Positions 60,820 to 64,000 of a DNA stretch of 64,000 bases are shown here, in pieces (position 1 is the first letter of the stretch; every line of letters begins with the position of its first letter). A program made the position numbers and the translations under genes. Origin of the DNA: Aquabacter spiritensis. GTDB taxonomy: Bacteria > Pseudomonadota > Alphaproteobacteria > Rhizobiales > Xanthobacteraceae. The notes below the pieces were generated by a model. That model saw nothing but the letters and a program-made list of their open reading frames with translations, was not told the DNA's origin and did not search any database. Location of the stretch: the NCBI RefSeq assembly GCF_004346185.1, contig NZ_SMAI01000003.1:186001-250000 (forward strand), written 5' to 3'.

Positions 60820-63050
60820 CGCGTGCCCTCCGGCGGCTTTTCCCCGGTGTGGGCCGGACGGGTTGGTTCGGGATGCGCCGATTTGGGTTTCGCCGATTTG
60901 GGATTCGCCATGCGCAGGGCGTTCAGCGTCACCAGAATCGAGGAGCCCGACATGGCGAGCGCAGCGACCAGCGGCGTGACATAGCCCCCGATCGCCAATG
61001 GAACGGCGACAAGATTGTAGGCGAGGGCGAGGCCCAGATTCTCGCGGACGCGGCGCATGGCGCGGCGCGCGCCGTCGACCGCGGCGAGGACCGGCGCGAG
61101 GCCGGAGCCGAGGAATTCCGCATCCGCCTGCGCCTTGGTGAGGGCCGCCGCATCGACCGGCGAGAGGGAGACGTCGGCGGCGGCGAGGCTCGGGGCGTCG
61201 TTGAGCCCGTCACCCACCATCAGGACGCGACGGCCCTGCGCCTTCATCGCCGCCAGCGCGGCGATCTTGTCCCCGGGCTGCAGGCCGGCGCGCGCGTCCG
61301 CGATCCCGAGGGCCGCCGCAATCGGGGCGACGGCTTCGGGCCGATCTCCGGAGAGGATGACCAGATTCAGGCCCCGGGCGCGCAGCGCCGCGATGACCTC
61401 CACCGCGTCCGCACGCAGCACCTGATCGATGCCGATGACGAGGCCGCGCGCGCCGTGCCGCACCCCGATCAGCGAGGCGGTCGCCGGCAGGCCGGAGGGC
61501 AAAGCGAGCCCGCAGAAGGCGAGACTGCCGAGCCGGGCCGGCACGCCGTCGACCTCGGCACTGATTCCGGCTCCCGGGCTTTCCGTGACGTCGGGAAAGG
61601 GGCCATCCGCCGCGTCCCGGGCGAGAACGGAGGCGAGCGGATGCCGGCTCGAAAGCGCGAGGCGGAGGGCCAGCGGCAGCAAAGCGGCATCCGCGCCGGG
61701 TGCGAGCCGGACCGCCGGCTCCGGCAGCGTGAGGGTCCCGGTCTTGTCGAACACCACCGTGTCGATGCCCGCCAGGCGCTCCAGCACATCGGGCGCGCGC
61801 ACCAGCAGCCCGGCGCGGAACAGCGCCCCGGTGGCCACCACCTGCACCGCCGGCACGGCGAGCGCGAGGGCGCACGGGCAGGTGATGATCAGGACCGCGA
61901 CCGCGATCATCGCCGCATCGTGCAGGCTCGCGCCGAGCATCAGCCAGCCCGCGGCCGAGAGGAGGGCCGTGAGATGGACGACCGGGGCGTAGGCCGCGGC
62001 GATCCGGTCGGCGAGCCGGACATAGGTGCTGCGGCCGGTCAAGGCGGCGTCGAGGAGGCGCTGGACGTCGTCGAGCAGCGTGTCGGCCCCGCCCGCCGTG
62101 ACGCGCACCGTCAGCGCGCCGGTTCCGTTGAGGCCGCCGGCATGGACGGGCGCGCCGGCTTCGACCAGACGCGGCAGGGTCTCGCCGGTGACCACGGGCT
62201 CGCTGACGCTGGACGCGCCGGCCGCAACCACGCCGTCCGCGCCGATCCGCTCGCCCGCGGGAACGAGGATCAGGTCGCCAGCCGCGAGCGCCTGGACCGG
62301 CACGCGGATCGTTCCGCCCGCCGGGTCGAGCCGGAGGGCGAATTCGCCGCGCAGCGCCGCCACGTTCGCCGCCTCGGCCCGCGCTTTGCGCCGGGCGGCA
62401 TGGTCGAAATAGCGGCCGCAGAGCAGGAAGAAGAGCAGCATCAGCGCGCTGTCGAAATAGGCGTGCTCGGCATGCAGGGCCGTCTCGACCACCGACATGC
62501 CGAGCGCCAGCAGCACGCCGAGCGAGATCGGCACGTCCATGTTGAGCGTGTGCCGCCGGAGCGCGGCGAGCGCGCTGAGGAAGAAGGGCTGGCCGGCATA
62601 GGCGGCGGCCGGCAGCGCGATGAGGGCGGACAGCCAGTGGAACAGGTCGCGGGTTTCCGGGGTGATGTCGCTGACATTGCCGGCCCAGACCGACACCGAG
62701 AGCAGCATCACGTTCATCGCCGCGAAGCCGGCGACGCCGAGGCAGCGCAGCAGCCAGCGGGCGCGCTCGGCCTCCTCGTCCACGGCCCGCGGCGCGAAGG
62801 GATGGGCGCGGTAGCCGAGCGCCGAGAGCCGCTCAACCACCGCCCCGGCGCTCGCCTCCTCCGACCAGGCGACGGTGAGGCGGTGCGTCGTGTAATTCAG
62901 CCGGGCCCGCACCACGCCGGGCAAAGCGGCGAGCCCGCGTTCGATCTCGGAGATGGACGTGGCGTCCGCGACGTTCTCCACCACGAGATTCATCTGGGCG
63001 TGGCCGGCGGCGTCGCGCCCGACGAAATGGGAATAATCTGCGGCCTGCAC
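60816..63050 (-). CDS. fixI: copper-exporting P1B-ATPase CcoI/FixI
   Basis: A 744-aa heavy-metal P-type ATPase that supplies copper for cbb3 oxidase assembly. The CPC membrane motif (TCPCALALAVP), phosphorylation site DKTGTLT, VTGETLPR, HP site SSRHPLAS and GDGLNDAPSLA are all present. The N-terminal HMA-like domain has lost CxxC, with D29 and S32 where the cysteines are expected. GTG at 63050 is used as the start; a TTG at 63116 would extend it by 22 residues with less coding-like composition. It is followed by ccoS with a 4-bp overlap. Confidence 0.93.
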   Translation of the reverse strand: MQAADYSHFVGRDAAGHAQMNLVVENVADATSISEIERGLAALPGVVRARLNYTTHRLTVAWSEEASAGAVVERLSALGYRAHPFAPRAVDEEAERARWLLRCLGVAGFAAMNVMLLSVSVWAGNVSDITPETRDLFHWLSALIALPAAAYAGQPFFLSALAALRRHTLNMDVPISLGVLLALGMSVVETALHAEHAYFDSALMLLFFLLCGRYFDHAARRKARAEAANVAALRGEFALRLDPAGGTIRVPVQALAAGDLILVPAGERIGADGVVAAGASSVSEPVVTGETLPRLVEAGAPVHAGGLNGTGALTVRVTAGGADTLLDDVQRLLDAALTGRSTYVRLADRIAAAYAPVVHLTALLSAAGWLMLGASLHDAAMIAVAVLIITCPCALALAVPAVQVVATGALFRAGLLVRAPDVLERLAGIDTVVFDKTGTLTLPEPAVRLAPGADAALLPLALRLALSSRHPLASVLARDAADGPFPDVTESPGAGISAEVDGVPARLGSLAFCGLALPSGLPATASLIGVRHGARGLVIGIDQVLRADAVEVIAALRARGLNLVILSGDRPEAVAPIAAALGIADARAGLQPGDKIAALAAMKAQGRRVLMVGDGLNDAPSLAAADVSLSPVDAAALTKAQADAEFLGSGLAPVLAAVDGARRAMRRVRENLGLALAYNLVAVPLAIGGYVTPLVAALAMSGSSILVTLNALRMANPKSAKPKSAHPEPTRPAHTGEKPPEGTR

Positions 63051-63133
63051 GGTCGGCGGTCCCCGGCGCGCTCGGTCGATGGGTTCGAGACCGATTCCCC
63101 GATCGGGGCGTTTCAACCCGGTCGGATCAGGCT

Positions 63134-63634
63134 CTAGTCGAGCTGCACCCGGTTTCTGGACCGGAACAGGCGGCTGTCGCCTTGCGACAGGTCAAGGACG
63201 AGATCCCATTGTCCGGCGGCGGCCGGCAGAATGCCCGTATAGCGCCCGCCGCCCTCCTCCGAGAGCTGCGCGACCGCATCGCGCCGCGCATCGGTGGGGT
63301 GGGACAGGCGTGCGCGCACCTCGAGGCCGGGCAGCGGCCGACCGGCGGCGTCGCGCACGACGAGCGCCACCGTCCGGGTGTCGTCGCCGCGGCCGCGCAC
63401 CTGCGCATCGACCTGCCAATGGCGCGCGGCCTGTTCCGCCGCGGCCTGCTCCTCGCCGCGGAAGGCGAGCCCGGCTTTGTAGGCGCTCGCGGTCTCGACG
63501 CCGCCGAACGTGCTCACGGCGAGCCGCGCCATCACCAGATTGACCCCCACCACCACGCCGAAGAAAGCGAGGATGGCAAACAGCACGACGCGGCCGGTCA
63601 CCGGGCGCGGCGCGCCCTTTTCGAGCATGCTCAT
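63134..63634 (-). CDS. fixH: FixH/CcoH cbb3 assembly protein
   Basis: A 166-aa protein with one N-terminal membrane helix (GRVVLFAILAFFGVVVGVNL near residue 15) and a beta-rich periplasmic domain. VETASAYKAGLAF and the QWDLVLDLSQG end are typical of FixH. It overlaps the fixG stop by 4 bp. It helps assemble the cbb3 oxidase complex. Confidence 0.93.
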   Translation of the reverse strand: MSMLEKGAPRPVTGRVVLFAILAFFGVVVGVNLVMARLAVSTFGGVETASAYKAGLAFRGEEQAAAEQAARHWQVDAQVRGRGDDTRTVALVVRDAAGRPLPGLEVRARLSHPTDARRDAVAQLSEEGGGRYTGILPAAAGQWDLVLDLSQGDSRLFRSRNRVQLD

Positions 63635-64000
63635 GGCGCTGACTCCGGCGGGCCGATGAAATGGTCCGTGACGTGCGCGGCAATCCCGGTCGCGGCGTCG
63701 CGGATGGTGAAGGTCACGGGGAGCGAAGCGGCGGGGGGCAGCGGCGCATGGGTGGTGACGAGCACCCGGATCTCGCGGGTCTGGTCCGGCCCCACCGTGA
63801 CGCTCAGATCGCCGGCGGCCCCGACAATGTCGAGCCAGGCGCCCGGGACGCCGTCGACCGAAAGCCGGAAGCTGCGCTCGGTGAGCTTCTTGTTGGCAAG
63901 GCGCAGGGTGTAGGCGTTGCGGATCGCCCCGTCCGACAAGCGCACGAACAGGGGATTGCGATCATGGATCGCCGCCACGCCCTCGAGCTCGCGCCTGGCG
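63631..64000 (-). CDS. fixG: FixG/CcoG C-terminal part (5' end off window)
   Basis: The last about 122 codons of FixG, reading in from the right edge. HDRNPLFVRLSDGAIRNAYT and then LRLANKKLTE are the conserved start of the C-terminal immunoglobulin-like domain. FixG is a membrane iron-sulfur protein, reported to reduce Cu(II) for cbb3 assembly. The ferredoxin-like and membrane domains lie outside the window; fixNOQP is expected beyond it. Confidence 0.93.
   Translation of the reverse strand, partial: ARRELEGVAAIHDRNPLFVRLSDGAIRNAYTLRLANKKLTERSFRLSVDGVPGAWLDIVGAAGDLSVTVGPDQTREIRVLVTTHAPLPPAASLPVTFTIRDAATGIAAHVTDHFIGPPESAP

Noticed and set aside
60276-63137. Long plus-strand open frame opposite fixI
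   Set aside because: It is the complement of a gene with complete P-type ATPase motifs; its composition is low-complexity.
1-64000. Insertion sequences, integrases, phage genes, CRISPR arrays, tRNA or rRNA genes
   Set aside because: No transposase or integrase signature, no regularly spaced repeats and no RNA-gene pattern was found on reading either strand.

Overview
This 64 kb window is GC-rich, densely coding chromosomal DNA, probably from an alphaproteobacterium of the Hyphomicrobiales (a Xanthobacteraceae- or Nitrobacteraceae-like lineage is the best guess). The evidence is strong G/C at third codon positions, frequent ATGA/GTGA gene overlaps, many NitT/TauT-type ABC importers and Bug/TctC periplasmic receptors, and a fixGHIS cluster at the right end. 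No rRNA, tRNA, CRISPR array, insertion sequence or phage gene was seen. About 57 protein genes are called, two of them cut by the window ends.

Region by region. (A) 1-2.4 kb, minus strand: a partial flavin prenyltransferase (UbiX), a TIGR02444 protein and a MocR-type regulator. (B) 2.7-14.5 kb, plus strand: NIPSNAP protein, three-subunit molybdenum hydroxylase, amidohydrolase-2 protein, CoxG-like protein, enol-lactonase-like hydrolase, an ABC importer with two binding proteins, and a UbiD decarboxylase. It reads as a self-contained uptake and breakdown pathway for an unknown (hetero)aromatic acid. (C) 14.5-20 kb, minus strand: alcohol dehydrogenase, a lone PstB, an EamA exporter and a second ABC importer. 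(D) 20.2-26.4 kb, plus strand: HyuA/HyuB hydantoinase/oxoprolinase pair, TIM-barrel isomerase, TetR regulator and class II aldolase, divergent from the importer of region C. (E) 26.4-35.6 kb, minus strand: serine hydrolase, Bug receptor, CocE-type hydrolase, ornithine cyclodeaminase-family protein, third ABC importer and its LysR regulator. (F) 35.6-40.4 kb: two divergent paralogous EthD-like proteins, two paralogous Bug receptors and an amidohydrolase-fold protein lacking its metal ligands, with three sigma-54-type promoter matches. (G) 40.5-42.5 kb: YeiH-family transporter and LysR regulator. (H) 42.7-56.2 kb: two blocks facing each other, GntR/ABC/oxidoreductase/VOC/acyl-CoA ligase on plus and ABC/UbiD/thioesterase/oxidoreductase/MarR on minus, meeting at tandem hairpins near 49.55 kb. 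(I) 56.3-59.5 kb: Lrp regulator, Asp/Glu racemase-family protein, gamma-glutamyltransferase. (J) 59.6-64 kb, minus strand: MFS-like protein, CcoS, CcoI/FixI, FixH and partial FixG, which mature the cbb3 oxidase.

Overall this is a scavenging and catabolic region joined to a respiratory core cluster. Five NitT/TauT ABC systems (six binding proteins) and three Bug receptors feed several degradative modules; both UbiD enzymes would need prenylated FMN, which the UbiX at the left edge could supply. The actual substrates cannot be read from the sequence. The points most worth following are the complementary active-site losses in the two amidohydrolases, the small sigma-54 cluster at 36.4-39.3 kb, the paired LysR boxes at 34.57 kb, and the FixI without a CxxC metal site.
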